From Arthrobotrys musiformis (taxonomy: Eukaryota; Ascomycota; Orbiliomycetes; Orbiliales; Orbiliaceae): a stretch of DNA of 64,000 nt. The stretch is taken from NCBI GenBank assembly GCA_036971715.1, contig JAVHJL010000001.1:4588001-4652000 (forward strand), read 5' to 3'. The notes under the pieces are model-generated. The model was not told the origin of the DNA. It was given only the letters and a program-made list of their open reading frames with translations, and ran no database searches. The position numbers and the translations under genes are program-made. Position 1 is the first letter of the stretch. Each line of letters starts with the position of its first letter. Shown here piece by piece: positions 11,000 through 23,101 of this stretch.

Positions 11000-12485
11000 T
11001 CTAAGGGCTCTGCTTACTTCAACCCCTTTTTTTTCGAGATTCTTTTTAGGGTAAAGAAAAAAAATCGACTTTTGCTTTGCCTCGCCGTTTTCGCACTCAC
11101 GTTTTCAAGCGATTGACATGGGCGTTCCGGTGGAGGTTTGGTTTGGGAGGGGTTCGGCGTTTTTTGGGTGTCCTTTTTTGATCTCCGCCATTTATTTGAT
11201 ACCTATCTTCTGCCATTTATTACTTATTATTTATTTTATTAGAGGATTACCTTTGGTTTTTAGATAGATGTTACTAGTGCCAATATTGGGCCCTGGTAAT
11301 GAATGAACGTTTTTATTGTCGCTGAGGAACCTTTACGCATTCATATCTTTTAAAACTGTGAAGTAGAATCGATGCATATTAATTATATATTGCAATGTAA
11401 CATGGATAGTGTGGTGCTGTGGTTTTGAACTCAAAGGCATCAGGGATATATATACAATCTACAAAGAGGGGGTTGGGGGCCGATTTCCCGCAGACATGCG
11501 TGCACGTAGGATCCTCTTCAGCTACTTCTTATGCTCCCTATGAAGGGTCGCCGAGACTACTCCCTACGGGCATTTGGCAGTGATACTTATCTGTAATTAT
11601 ATAAGGGTGCAGATATCTCTAGCTCAGTGGGCAGCAATTGGTTGAATTTTTTTTTGGTTTATTCTAGCTCTAGACTGTAGTACTAGTGGGGCTTCGGATT
11701 AACTCGACTCAGAAACCAGTGGATTTTGTATCCTAGCCTAGTCCCCGGATGGCATAAGTTTATTACTGCTTCCAGATATCGACATGCGGATAGTTTTGAC
11801 ACTACCATGTAATTCCAGCGGCGAGATTAGTGCCGAGACTGCGGCGAGATATCGATAGATCGCCTAGCAAAATCCAACACCTGTGGTAATATTCCAACAA
11901 CTAGCAACTCTTCAATCTGCCTTGGAAAAGGCCGAGGACCCACTTCGCTAAAAGGATCTATGCAGGGAATGACGACGGTAGATAGCTTAGGCAAACAGGC
12001 TAGACTAAATACAGGAATCGAGAGATTATTTTACTGGATAATATTTTGTGTTAGAATGCCATAAGAGGAAATATTCGAGCTAAGGCCATCCCGCCAGGTT
12101 TCGGGTCCATTCGAACCAGGGACCTCCATGCAAGATTGGTCGAGCTGCTAGCGCCAAGACAGTGGTGTGGCACGGAATTAGGACCTCCTGCTATGGATTG
12201 CTAGAATCAATAGATAGAGAGTTGGAGGAGTGCGCAAGCGCAAGGCTGAGCGGCATCTGGTACTGCTCGACTTTAAATATTGGCGGGAGCCTCATCGTAT
12301 TCCTGGATTTTCTTGAGTTAATCTTTCTAAACTTTTGAGCATTTCGATACAATCCGGCCTGACCTCTTGCGCGCGATATAAACCCTTCAGCCTAAAGCTA
12401 CCTTATAATACCTCGAAGCGCCATCTAGGCGCTGTTTACCCTTCGAAAGAGCGTTCCAGACCGGCGAGCAGTTAGAATTACAAAA
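11000..12485. other. intergenic region between the first hairpin-rich gene and the zinc-finger gene
   Basis: The first about 200 bp hold the presumed 3' UTR, with a T-run at 11027-11034. The rest is mixed sequence with no long ORF. A degenerate tRNA-like segment near 12103-12160 is listed separately. A CGATATC-rich stretch lies near 11780-11860 with no assignable role. Confidence 0.45.
12103..12160 (-). other. degenerate tRNA-like segment
   Basis: On the minus strand the order TTGGCGC...TAGCAGCTCG...CTTGCATGG AGGTC CCTGGTTCGAAT resembles the D-loop, anticodon loop and T-loop of an alanine-type tRNA with anticodon TGC. However, the T stem and anticodon stem do not pair and the acceptor stem is missing. 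It is either a tRNA relic, part of a tRNA-derived short interspersed element, or chance. Confidence 0.25.
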
Positions 12486-15400
12486 ATGTCGACACCAGAG
12501 GAGAGAAAAGATCAGTCGGCGGCACGGCCGAGCTTCGAAGATTGCGTAGATCCGTTCGGATTCACATCTTATGCGGCGTCTGGCCTGAATCCCCAATATA
12601 ACATCCCATATTACCATCAAAATTATCTAGCCATGGATTGGAACCACCTTAGTCCGCCTTTCGCGGAATCTCCACAAGGTATCGCCCCACCGCATATGTA
12701 CGCCGTGGATATCAATATGTCCAGCAGCCCATACCCTATCTTCGAGCCCTCGCCGAGTTGTCAGAGTATTAGTAGCGAAGGTAGCATTGATTCTGGTCTG
12801 GGCATGGGATTCCGTTCCAACGGACCTTTGGATCAACTTATGCCCATGTATTTCCCAGGTCTGGGTACGAGACAACCCATGTATATGAAATTTAAAAAAG
12901 GCGTAAGTCTATCCTAAGCCTTTCAATCACTTAAAACACCTCCTCCTACTCCTAAATATCGAGGGAGGCTTTATCGCCGGTCTAATCGAGTATCGGCCGG
13001 GGAGCTGAAAATGTGCCGTTAGACTAAAATCGAACTTGATGATGTGAGAGAAGGTGGTTTATTTCGAGATTCCGGTTTCGAGCCTCTAGCGCCTATAGCT
13101 AGCCCGCCTTTCGAGGTACCTACAGGGCTTTTAACACCGACCGCGTCATCGGACGGCAAGGATAAGACCCCCGGCAAGCCATGCAAGCGAGCATCGTCGA
13201 CGCAGCGAACACGAGCGCGACAACGGCTACGACCGAAAAAGCCGATAGAGATTGATTATATCACACCGACCTCGCCACCATCGTCCGTTCCTTCTCTCGA
13301 CTCGTCATGTACATCTATTTCAGGATCTGAAAGCCTCTCGGCCTCGCCAATGCTTGAAGGAATTCGTCTGGACGAGTATTCCCATGTCCGTGCACTTCAG
13401 CGAGCGAATAACTGGAAGACACGAGCAAAAAGGGTAAGCTTTTAGGCACTTCAGATTGTTTATTTTACAAACCAGCAACTGGATTCGAGGCTAGTTGTAT
13501 ATGTATGCATTACACGACTAACTTAGCATGCTTGCAACCGCATATTGCTCTAGGGGAAGCTTAAAAACAATTATCTCACGCCACCGGAGTCTAGAAGAAC
13601 ATCTGCTGAGTCTCCGCCGTCCGGGTCCCGTCCGGTCCCCCCGCTGGATAGGGCTAGGGATTCTTCTGTAAAACAATCGCTGTTGGAAAAGGGACTCCTA
13701 GTTCATCCCTTGGGAGATTCCATGCCTCCTAGAGCTGTGTTATTTGACGATTCATATGCATACTTTGGCGGCCTTAGATCTACTAATGCTGTCACAGCCA
13801 CTGGGGGGCTTATGGAAACTGGAATAGTCGATTCACGCCCCAGGACATCACTACAAGATCATCTAGGCTCAATTGATCAAACTAATGAGAGATCCCTAAC
13901 TTTATTTCCAAACAAGGACGGGGAATTCGGAGAGGATAAAATGATGTCTCAACCATGGCAAGGACCGTCCTCGTCGTTTATAGAGTCACCCCCTTCTTGT
14001 ATAGCAATGGACCTGGACTTTAGAACACAGTCAATCAGGCAAACGAACTCTTTTCCCGGAAAACCATCAGAGGATTGTGCGCCGTTGTACGTGCTAAAAC
14101 CTTTTTTTTTTTTTGAGGAGCATCCGGGGGGAAATATTCGGCTGATACTTAGTGCTGCACAGGCCTCGGCCTTCTAGCGTCCTCGACGAGGGATATCACA
14201 GCTTGATCATGAAACCTCAGAAAGCAGACCAATGTGGAGACACACCACTTAAGGACCTTGATTTCTCGACGCCAGCCTCATCACCAGACCTAGGAATAGA
14301 AGTACCCGAGACATATGAATCCAGCCCCATATGTATAAAAGACCTCTGCCCCTCTTCCGAAGACGAGGACTCGGGGTATAGGGAAGAACGAGCTGTAAAG
14401 GTGGTGGCTATGTACATCCTCACCCAGTACTTTTTGCTCCAAGAGTATCATTTAAGGTCCCAATCAGCCTCGACAACGCCATTTTCCAGATCATCTTCTT
14501 CTGCTGAGAACTACTCAGATTCTCAGCCTGAGCAATGTGATGATCCCGAAGATCAAAGGGACAACGGGGGTCGTGAGGGCGGAATCGAAAATACAGGAGG
14601 GCCAGAGAGAAGTGGGATTGAGGGTAACCAAACGCAGGAATCCCTTAAAAACCCCCAAAAGCGTAAGATGGACGAAAAAGAAGATGGGGGTAGAGAAGAT
14701 GAGGATGACCAGAGGCCTAATAAAAGGAGAAGCAAGAACGTCGACTTGAATTCGCTTGGCCGTCGACTTGCTTGTCCATTTGCAAAGGGAAACCCTGAGA
14801 GCCATTTAGCATGTGTGTTAATCGGCCGACAAGATTTACCAGGGGTTAAGTAAGTACATCATTACGGTCGAATAGACTGCTTAAGACCTCTGTGTCCGCA
14901 CCTGCTTACTCACCTTCGTAGGGAGCACTTAAAGCGCAATCACTTTGATAAGACGCTCCCTCCAAATATACGAGCTTGCAAAACCTGGGAACAAGTCTTC
15001 CGAGCGTGCATCCCCAATTGGGATAATAGCAAGCCCGTCCCCAGTTGCTGTATGTCTATATTCGAGTTTCCCCGTCTAAATTTAGGACTTCACGATTTGT
15101 ATTTACTAACCGGGAATCGTTTCCAAATCTTTAAGATCTTGATCTTGGCTTTGAAATTCTCCGACCTTTCACTGGTATGCCTCTGCCGAAGGAAAGCCCG
15201 GTCCTTGAATGTGGGACACCCCAACATTTAGATAACTCGGCACGATTGCAAGGCAATATCGCGATCCAACCAGAGGGACAGACTCTCAGCAATATTAGCA
15301 CCACCGCAGTAGCACAGTCCTCAACAGTACATCAGGCCCCTGGTAGTGAAGGGATTGAAGGAGCCATTCTGCCAACAAGTAGCCCGCCTTCTTTCCTGGG

Positions 15401-16229
15401 GCAAATGTTTATGGATGAACCCGGAAATTCTATGGGGGACATAATGACCTGGGGCGAGGGGAACGTGAACATACAGGAAACCCTAAATTCGGGATATCAA
15501 CCAAACATAGGGAACCAATTTGATATTCCTCAAGCATTCAATGGATACATGAAAGCAGTGGCCGCCCCGCATATGTCATGGCCGCTGGGGCCCAAGTATG
15601 CGAGTGCATTCAATACTGTACCGTCGTTCCTTCGAGAAAATATCGGTTTCGACCCGAATGTGCCACCCGCAGAGGCCTTCCCCGCGCTTCAAGATGCCTT
15701 GAATGTCGCCCATACAATGGTTCCATTCCCAGGTACACTACCTACCACCATACAAGCCACATTCCCTTCAACGCCCAATTTGAGAATGGATCCCACCACA
15801 CAATTCGTATCGCCACTAGCTTCTACACCAGGTCTCACACAAAGCAGTGCTGGTATTTCGCCAGTGACGACAATTCGTACGCCACCACTTAAAGTCGAAC
15901 CAGCCAGCAACCGATATAGTCTTATAGTAGCTAGGAAACGTCCTGACCCTGACTCCACAGAACCACGGGGACCGAAGCTGTTCGAGTTTGATAACTGGAA
16001 AGATTTCGAAGCTCGTTTTGAAAATTGGTTGGTAATGACATTTACAGATCCAAATTTTACTTGGGAAACAATGGAGTTCGAGGGGTCTATACCAGAAGTC
16101 CCCTCAAGGCTTTCAGATCTTCAGGAGGTACTAATGGACTTACGGCTGTGTTATACACGGTACCGAGTAACAGATGCGACGTTGCTTCTAGTTTCAAAAG
16201 AAAAGGGAAAACAGAAGGCGTCGCCCTAG
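12486..16229 (+). CDS. CPF-type C2H2 zinc-finger protein, tandem paralogue A
   Basis: Six exons (12486-12902, 13023-13433, 13554-14086, 14163-14849, 14922-15049, 15136-16229) sum to 1089 residues in frame. Residues 1-600 are mostly disordered, Ser/Pro-rich. A bipartite-looking basic stretch (RKMDEKEDGG...PNKRRSKNV) precedes the finger RRLACPFAKG...HLAC...VKEHLKRNH, whose ligands C658, C671, H685 and H690 give CX12CX13HX4H. The intron splits the finger at VK/EH, as in paralogue B. The last about 100 residues (from about 984) form a second conserved block, LIVARKRPDP...FEFDNWKDF...FTDPNFTWETM...YRVTDATLLLVS, found again in paralogue B. The CPF...HLxRxH finger is common in ascomycete proteins of unknown role; nuclear function is inferred. 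Confidence 0.75.
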
Positions 16230-17113
16230 GGATGGCGTATAAAACCTGTAGAAGCATGAAGGATTTTGGGAGGAGCTTCAGGACATGTAAATACTTAGCA
16301 CCAGCTACAAACTACCTATATAGCAGCACTATACCGCGCGGCCACGGATGTAAGCCGTGAATTTACCATGGTCGGCGGCCTGCGAGTTGACGCACAGTTT
16401 CCTTCCGGACCAATTCTCGGCCGGAGCTGGTCTCGTACCCAGAACGCATAAAAAGTGACCGGCCGGAACCAGCGGGGCGTACTCTACTATGTATCGATAC
16501 CGGGAATCCGTATCGTCTCCCATATGACAAAACTGTCTTTGGAAAGGCAAGCGAAACGTGTTAGCCTCATCTTGCTTATGCAGGATTTAAAGCCAGGGCG
16601 ATAGTACAGCCGCATCCGCTTCATAAGCAAGTCACACTCTCGAGTCCGTGCACCTTAATGGTGTACTTTCATATCTAAGTTATCTTGATATGAAAAGTGG
16701 AGTACTTTTGTCCAATGAGGAGGTACCTAGGTGGTTCTGTCTGCACGGTTTGACTACAATCCTAGCAGCCTGCTAGATCAACCAACCGTCGCAACTCGCT
16801 ACTCAATTTTCGCAGTACTCTGACGAATGTAGATGAAAAGGGAAATCAAGGAATGGAGGGAGGGGCGATGACTATATAGTTATAAGTAAAGCCCACACCC
16901 CATGGGGAAAATTTAGCTCAAACATCTGTCTTCCTCGAGCTCTTATACTTGAGCACCCACGGTCCCTTGACTAAAATAATACCACAATATCAGCTTTGTC
17001 CATAAACTAGAGTTTGAGACTGAATCTACTCACTGGTTTATGAGACAAGGCACGCATTCGTTAGAGTATTTCGATTCTGTTATACCGCCAGGTCTGCGGC
17101 TGTTTGTCATCAG
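16230..17113. other. spacer between the two zinc-finger paralogues
   Basis: This holds the 3' UTR of paralogue A and the promoter and probable first exon of paralogue B. I could not place an ATG that joins the downstream frame. The inverted pair GATATCAAGATAACTT/AAGTTATCTTGATATG is only hinted at near 16670-16692. No other gene is seen. Confidence 0.4.
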
Positions 17114-19998
17114 TCCCGATTGCGACTCAATCTCAACCTCAGCTCTAGCTTTCAGCCCCGTGAACTCACAGGTTCGCTGGCCAACCAAGCATCAAAGATC
17201 TCTAGAACACTCGAACCTCGTATTTCAACAATTCCAGGTAACCAAAATAATAATTCGAGCATCTCGAATGGCCTCCAAAACTTTCAATATAATGCGTCAA
17301 ACGACCTGGATTGCATGTCTCGTCAACGGAAAATCCGACATTTGTAAGATGTCAGTTCGTTGATTGAGGTCAGGGCAGGCATTCAGTGAGTTTGAACACA
17401 TTCGGAGCAAGGTTCTAACGTGCGATCTGGTCAACTTACAGGAACAGATTTCTTTCTTCAAGATGGCATCTGTGGCCTCACGATCTTGCCTACCATATTG
17501 GGGTTCTCTTGTGCAAAGTATTAGTGGACCCCTCTCTCCGGATACTGGATATATTTCTAAGGTTTCTGGGATTCTCTACCAGGATAACGCATCTTCGAAA
17601 CCAAACCACCCCATTAGCAGGGCTCTTGGAACCGTTCCTCGTGGCATGGAATATGGTCTTACTCCATTTGGACATTCACTGGCTTCTAAATATAAATACG
17701 GACCCTACTTCAACGAAAATATGGCTCCAGGTCCTACCCAGTTCTTTCAGGATACTAGCCCACCCGGCCACCTTAGATCTATTCGTCATAAAGGAGGTAC
17801 TGGCTATGGGCTACGTATTCCTGAGGAACTGGCTTTCATCACCTTGCAAAGCTCAAACCCCATGTATACCAAAAGGTATACGTTGTATCATCATCTTGCT
17901 CTCAACTGGTATCGTGGAAATCTGTATCGGACTCGTGGATCTGCTTTCAAGAGCCCCGCCCCCCCCTCCAAGGCATATCATGGAGATTCTTTCAGCCCTT
18001 TTCTCAAGGATAATCCTAGGATTGGGCGCGCTGGTTACCTGAGGAAACTAATTGGATCCGTATCCCGGGACCTAGGCCCTACGCCTTTGAAACCGGAATT
18101 CTGGGACTTTTCACTACCATTCATCGATCTATGTGGTGATCCTGAAAGCTGTGGAGTTAATGCAGACGTTTCATTTCAGGGGTCCGATAGCTATAAAAGA
18201 AAGGGCTCGGGCAATGCAACTAGCCATACAAAAGGCACAGGGCGGGGGGACCAGAAGCGTAAGCGGGGTGTAGACGAGGACGAAGAAAATGAAGATTCCA
18301 ACCCACCACCCTCCAAGCGGATTGATAGGGATGGTCCGGGGGCTTCCAGTCTGCGGCAGCCGCTCGCATGCCCTTTTGCGAAGGCAGACCGAAATGAACA
18401 TGCGGGGTGTATATTCATACGAAGGAAAAACCTATCAGGCATAAAGTAAAAGCCTCTTCCCCTCTATTCACTATTCCCTGGCACGATTCGTCCTCGTTAT
18501 TCAATTACAGTTCTGAGGCTAATCAGCATTTTCAATGATAGGGAGCATCTAAAGCGGAATCATTTTGATGGTGCGCTACCCAACGATATCAGAGCAGCGA
18601 GAAGTTGGAACGAGGTATTCGACATTTGTAATCCTGAGTGGCATCCAACTAGGCGTCCGAGTCCATGTGAGTTCTTGAATTTAAATATATAGGTGAATAG
18701 GAAAATATATGTGCCAAATTTCTAACCAAGGGTACGTATCAGACCTCGAGGCGGTTTCCAGAAGGTCATTGGCTAGCTCATCCAAGTCAAGTGCTAGTTC
18801 AATCATCTCGAATCCGCCAGAAAATTCTTCAGCATTGCAGACACCGGTCGACATCGGCTACCAGAATACCTACGACGGGGCTGAGCTTCGTTCTCCCCCC
18901 CTTAGCAACGATGCCGTATCTCCTAAACCTGGAAATGGTGTCGTCGAGAACTCCCGTGCTGGCTGGCACCGCGAGACTAGTGTCGTCCCGTGCAGTAACA
19001 ATGTGGGCTATAGACGCCACGCGCGTACTGTCGGAGCACTATCCCCCACTAGTTGCGGCCGCGGCTCTCACCGAGGGTCTTTCTCGGCGCCAGTGGAAGA
19101 TTCAACAACTAACCCGCCCACGGCCTCATGGCCCATAGCAAACACCGAACCTCATGCAGCACAAAGGTCTTTCTTGGAGTCTAGGAATGTTTTAGGACAG
19201 AATTGGGCCTCTACAAACGTTTCCGCGGAGGTAAATAACCAAGATACTTTCTTCCATCATGAATTTGGGGTCGCGAATGGGAACCCAACAGGAAACGTTC
19301 ACGACATAATGCCTCCCTTGATCGATACCGTGGACGAGTCCGGGTACGAGACTACTGTGGACCCCTCTCATCTAGAATACCCAAATTTTTTCTCTTCGGG
19401 TTTAGCTCACGGAGTTCCAGTACCCTGGGTAGAGAACAACCCAATGCTACAAACCACTGGAGGTTTCAAACGGACACCTCCCACGCCTGCTGCTATTTTG
19501 AACAAAGGCCAGGACTCTTTAAAATCATCACTAGATATCACTGTACTCCAATCTCAACAAACAGCGAAATCTAAACCGGAGGAAGTGGAGGATCCGGCGA
19601 GTCAGTCGAACGGAGATCGCCAAAATAGAAAGAAATACCTGCTTATTGTTACGAGGATGCCGCCAAACCCAGCTTCCGAAGAATCAAGGCGGCCACACAA
19701 GTTTACTTTTGAAAGCCCAAATGAATTCCATCTGCAATTCGACCATTGGCTTCGACGAGAGTTTACTGACCCGCCGTTCTCCTGGAAAACGATGATGCTC
19801 TTCAACGGTTTAGAGGGAGCAAGGTTAGAAAGTGTCGAAGAAGTCGCCGATAACTTGGAGCAATCGTTCATTCAATACCGTTCATCAGATGCCGCCTTGT
19901 ATCTTGTTTCTAGGAACTCTCATCTGGAGCCCTATCGCCCTGTTGGATTGACTAATGCTAATTTCAACTCACCAGAGGCACTTTTCCATCGACAGTGA
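17114..19998 (+). CDS. CPF-type C2H2 zinc-finger protein, tandem paralogue B (5' end unresolved)
   Basis: Clear exons are ...-18445, 18542-18666 and 18731-19998, the middle one just one codon shorter than its counterpart in paralogue A. The finger is PLACPFAKAD...HAGC...IKEHLKRNH, again CX12CX13HX4H with the intron at the same codon. It is preceded by a basic acidic-basic stretch (KRKRGVDEDEENED...PSKRI). The C-terminal block LIVTRMPPNP...FTFESPNEF...FTDPPFSWKTM...YRSSDAALYLVS matches paralogue A. Upstream, a plausible frame (GNQNNNSSISNGLQNFQYN) runs to 17343 and can join the main frame through a 43-nt intron (17344-17386). No in-frame ATG is visible before it. The first safe Met is at 17463, giving at least 791 residues. 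Confidence 0.65.
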
Positions 19999-21080
19999 CA
20001 AATTTGACTTACAGCATGTAATAGCCGTATGTCAAAATCAACCGCTTCGCCAGGCTCGAGGCTGCCCAAATTTCCTCGCGTAATATCTTTTCACATTTAT
20101 TTCAGCGTACCACACACAGCGCGCTCGAACAACCGACGTCCATGCAAGATTAACGTTATAACTCGGGTTTATATTCGGGTTGGATTTTATTTTTAACCAA
20201 CCATACGTATCCTCTGAAGCTTCCCTCATTTCAGCACAATAGATAGTTCTGCCTTATTTCCTTGTTTCGTTCTTTCTTTCTTTCTCTTTTAATTTTCGGA
20301 AACGGCTTTTTATTTCGACGCTTGTAGTTTGTTCCCCTCCCATACCCCCCTCGATTCGAGATTGAGTAATTGCACCCTTTTATCAAACATACACATATCA
20401 TATATGCATATGTATATATCCGGGCTTTGCGCGTGCGAGCAACTTGCCGTGGAGAGCGTCAACTACGTGCTGCAAGCTACCTTACAGGAGTGTCAACATG
20501 TCACGACGTTGTACGATCGTGTACTGTCTTGCACAATATTAATACCTGCACGAAAAATAAAGCGCTCGGTGTTTTTAATTTAATTTAATTCATATGATAA
20601 CAATTAAACAAAAACACTTTAGAAATTTAAAATTTGCTCGCCGGATTGGTATAGTGTTTGGCCGATACGTAAGAGCTTAAGAGGTTGCATTGGAATCGGT
20701 CGAAGGCAACTTCTGTGCCGACAACACAATTCCATCGACGATGATGTTGCGAATGACGGTGACACAAAACCAAGAACTCCAACCTGCAGACTCGTGCCCC
20801 AGACAGCAATCAGGACGTCGATCCGCAGAGCCCTTAAGAAGTAGTCTCAAAGGTACGGATCTGTCCCGCTCTTCTCTCCCGATAACATCTCCTATATCAG
20901 GCTCTAAGGACTAGAGAAGCGTCCTGAAGTCGGCCTACATCTCGTCTACGACTGTTCGCGTTCCTATATGCTGCCGGCGAAGCCGAGACCCAATGTCACA
21001 AGCCCTTAGCTAGCCTCTTTCAACAATATCCTTTTGACTATCTCGGTATTCGGGAGTCGTATGCATCCGTTTACTAACCG
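19999..21080. other. intergenic region with CT and TTTC repeats
   Basis: A TTTC/TTCT microsatellite lies at about 20265-20292. An open frame at 20690-20914 (Ser/Arg-rich, no ATG) might belong to a 5' exon of the F-box gene, but I found no supporting splice pair. Otherwise nothing is seen. Confidence 0.4.
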
Positions 21081-23101
21081 ATGACACACCAGCAGGTTTT
21101 AGCTTTGTTAATATCGCAGAGCGTAACTGCGGATAAACCAATCTTTTGTTGGCGGGATTCGGGGAAGCTGTCGCATGCGGAGGTCTCTGAAGGACGACCA
21201 CACTCCCAGAAACATCGCAACATTGCGGAAATACGTGGAGCCGGCACCGATGCAAATGATTCAGGTCAAGGAGGCGAGCTTGATCCAAAAGTAACTTCCG
21301 ACCCTGCAGACAGACCCCTGCAAGCCAGTACTATCGAAGCATCGACGTCATACCCTAGCACCATTATGGACAGCAAGGAAGCCGGGAACCTGGGGTGTTC
21401 TGCCCAACAAGGGCAAGTGTCAAATGGAACAGAATCTCGAGATCCAGTATCTACAAGCGGCCCGTGTAGACTCCTGTTACTCCCATCAGAGATTCTACAC
21501 CAGATTCTCCTATATCTGCCTGCTATCTCTCTTTACGCTATCTCGCTAACATGTCACTCTCTCCAAACACACTCGTTCACCGACGCGCTCTGGGAAAACA
21601 TTGTAGACTCACCAGATCTCCCTTCCCCCCATCCGTATCTTTCATATCGTTCCCTTCATCATGCCCTTGCACCCCATCTTTATCTCAAACGGAAAATCTT
21701 TATTGGAGACCGTCAATATTTTGGCTCCATACTTGCTTCTAAATACATGCCAATATCTGGTACACTTGAAGCTTTTAGTTTCACTGGAACTCACTCCCGC
21801 GATGCAGCAGAGCTCGTGCCGTGGTCCTTCGATCCAGAAGTTTTGATCTCCCCCTTCTCTCCGAAAGTCAATATTCGAGACGAACCCGAACTCAAGATCT
21901 CGCCAAACTCCAAGGCTTCAGCAGATGGTGAGATTCCGGTCTCAAGACGTGGGATTTTAGCGACGTATTTCCGCGCCGAAGCAATATTCCAACGCGATAT
22001 ATACTCTCAAATGGCCGTTTGGCCTCCGGCGACTATTCCTGCCGAAACGCGAGTCCGAAACGAAAGTCCTAGCGGATTCAAGGGTGGTGCTAATTCAAAA
22101 CAGAGAGGCCCTTTCATCAGGCTTCCTAGCAATATCAGTATCAACGGAACTTTTGTATCTGTTGGCGGGTTCAACGATGTCATGGGTGCCGCGGTCGATA
22201 GAAGCGCCTTTATCGTCTCGCAAAGCAAAGCAAATTCCAATGAAGACGAAAGGTGGAAACAAGATGAGATGAAAAGAAGGAGCGGGCATCCGAGCGAGAC
22301 AGCCTTTCGTCTCAGGCGATGGGCGGTTTTGGGTGATACCTCTGGCGATTTCGAAAACCGTTTTCGAATGGGAGAGAGAGTGGAAACTTTTGCAGCGTTG
22401 GACGAAGACCTGTGGACACCAACTCCAGAGTATCCGTATCGGGGGATTTGGGTTGGTATGTTGTTTCCTCTTGGTGCCACCAATTGATCCAAGACTATAT
22501 TCCTATAGAAATCTAATATCGCTGAATAGGAGATTATGGCCCACACGGCACGGAATTTTTGCTGTTCCACCAGCCCACCACGAGTAGTTCCCAGAAGCGC
22601 CTGGAAGTCGTCAAGCTGACCGGGGACCCTAACGTTCCTCGCGGCGAATACACATTAATTGTTGATGATTTGTCGCAACCGCTGAGGACAGCGGACGAAG
22701 AGGAAATTGAATGGCCAGGCGCCAAGGTTTATCCCGCACGTGGTCGTGTCGCAGGACACGAGTTTACTAACGATAAATTCATTGGCGTTCACATGATTCT
22801 ACCTGTGCCAGAAAGGGATTGGCAAGATGCACAGACGCAAAAGGAAAGAGCATCATCTGAGGAAGACTCCGGAGACACCGATGAAAGACAGAGAAACGAT
22901 GATATTGGGGAAGGTTGGGGAGTTGGCAGCCAGGAGAGGGGAGTTTTGGGGGGGCGGAACAAGCGAGTCGGTGGTACAAAACAAACGGCGAAACTTCTCG
23001 ACCAATCATGGGTTCCAACACGGGTAGCTGTCTATTGGCACGAGCTGGCGCACGTTATCCGTCTCTACTATAGGGTCGACGTTGAGAAATTCTTGGATTG
23101 A
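21081..23101 (+). CDS. F-box protein, FBXO31-like
   Basis: Two exons (21081-22455, 22530-23101; donor GTATGT, acceptor AATAG) give 648 residues. An F-box lies at about 129-172 (CRLLLLPSEILHQILLYLP ... ALWENIV). The downstream half carries the FBXO31-type region: YPYRGIWVGDYGPHGTEFLL, then LEVVKLTGDPNVPRGEYT, then GHEFTNDKFIGVHMIL. The protein would be the substrate receptor of an SCF ubiquitin ligase, by family knowledge; the substrate is unknown. Residues 530-600 are a Glu/Gly-rich insert. The N-terminal 95 residues are low-conservation, and a second Met at residue 96 (MDSKEAGN) is an alternative start. The intron lies inside the conserved GIWVG/DYG motif, so the junction is certain. Confidence 0.85.

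Noticed and set aside
17509..18042. 177-codon alternative frame inside zinc-finger paralogue B
   Set aside because: It is Leu/Ile-rich out-of-frame reading. The frame continuous with the zinc finger runs through the same stretch.
20265..20292. TTTC repeats as a possible CRISPR-like or structured array
   Set aside because: It is a plain microsatellite. No spaced direct repeats of CRISPR type exist in the window.
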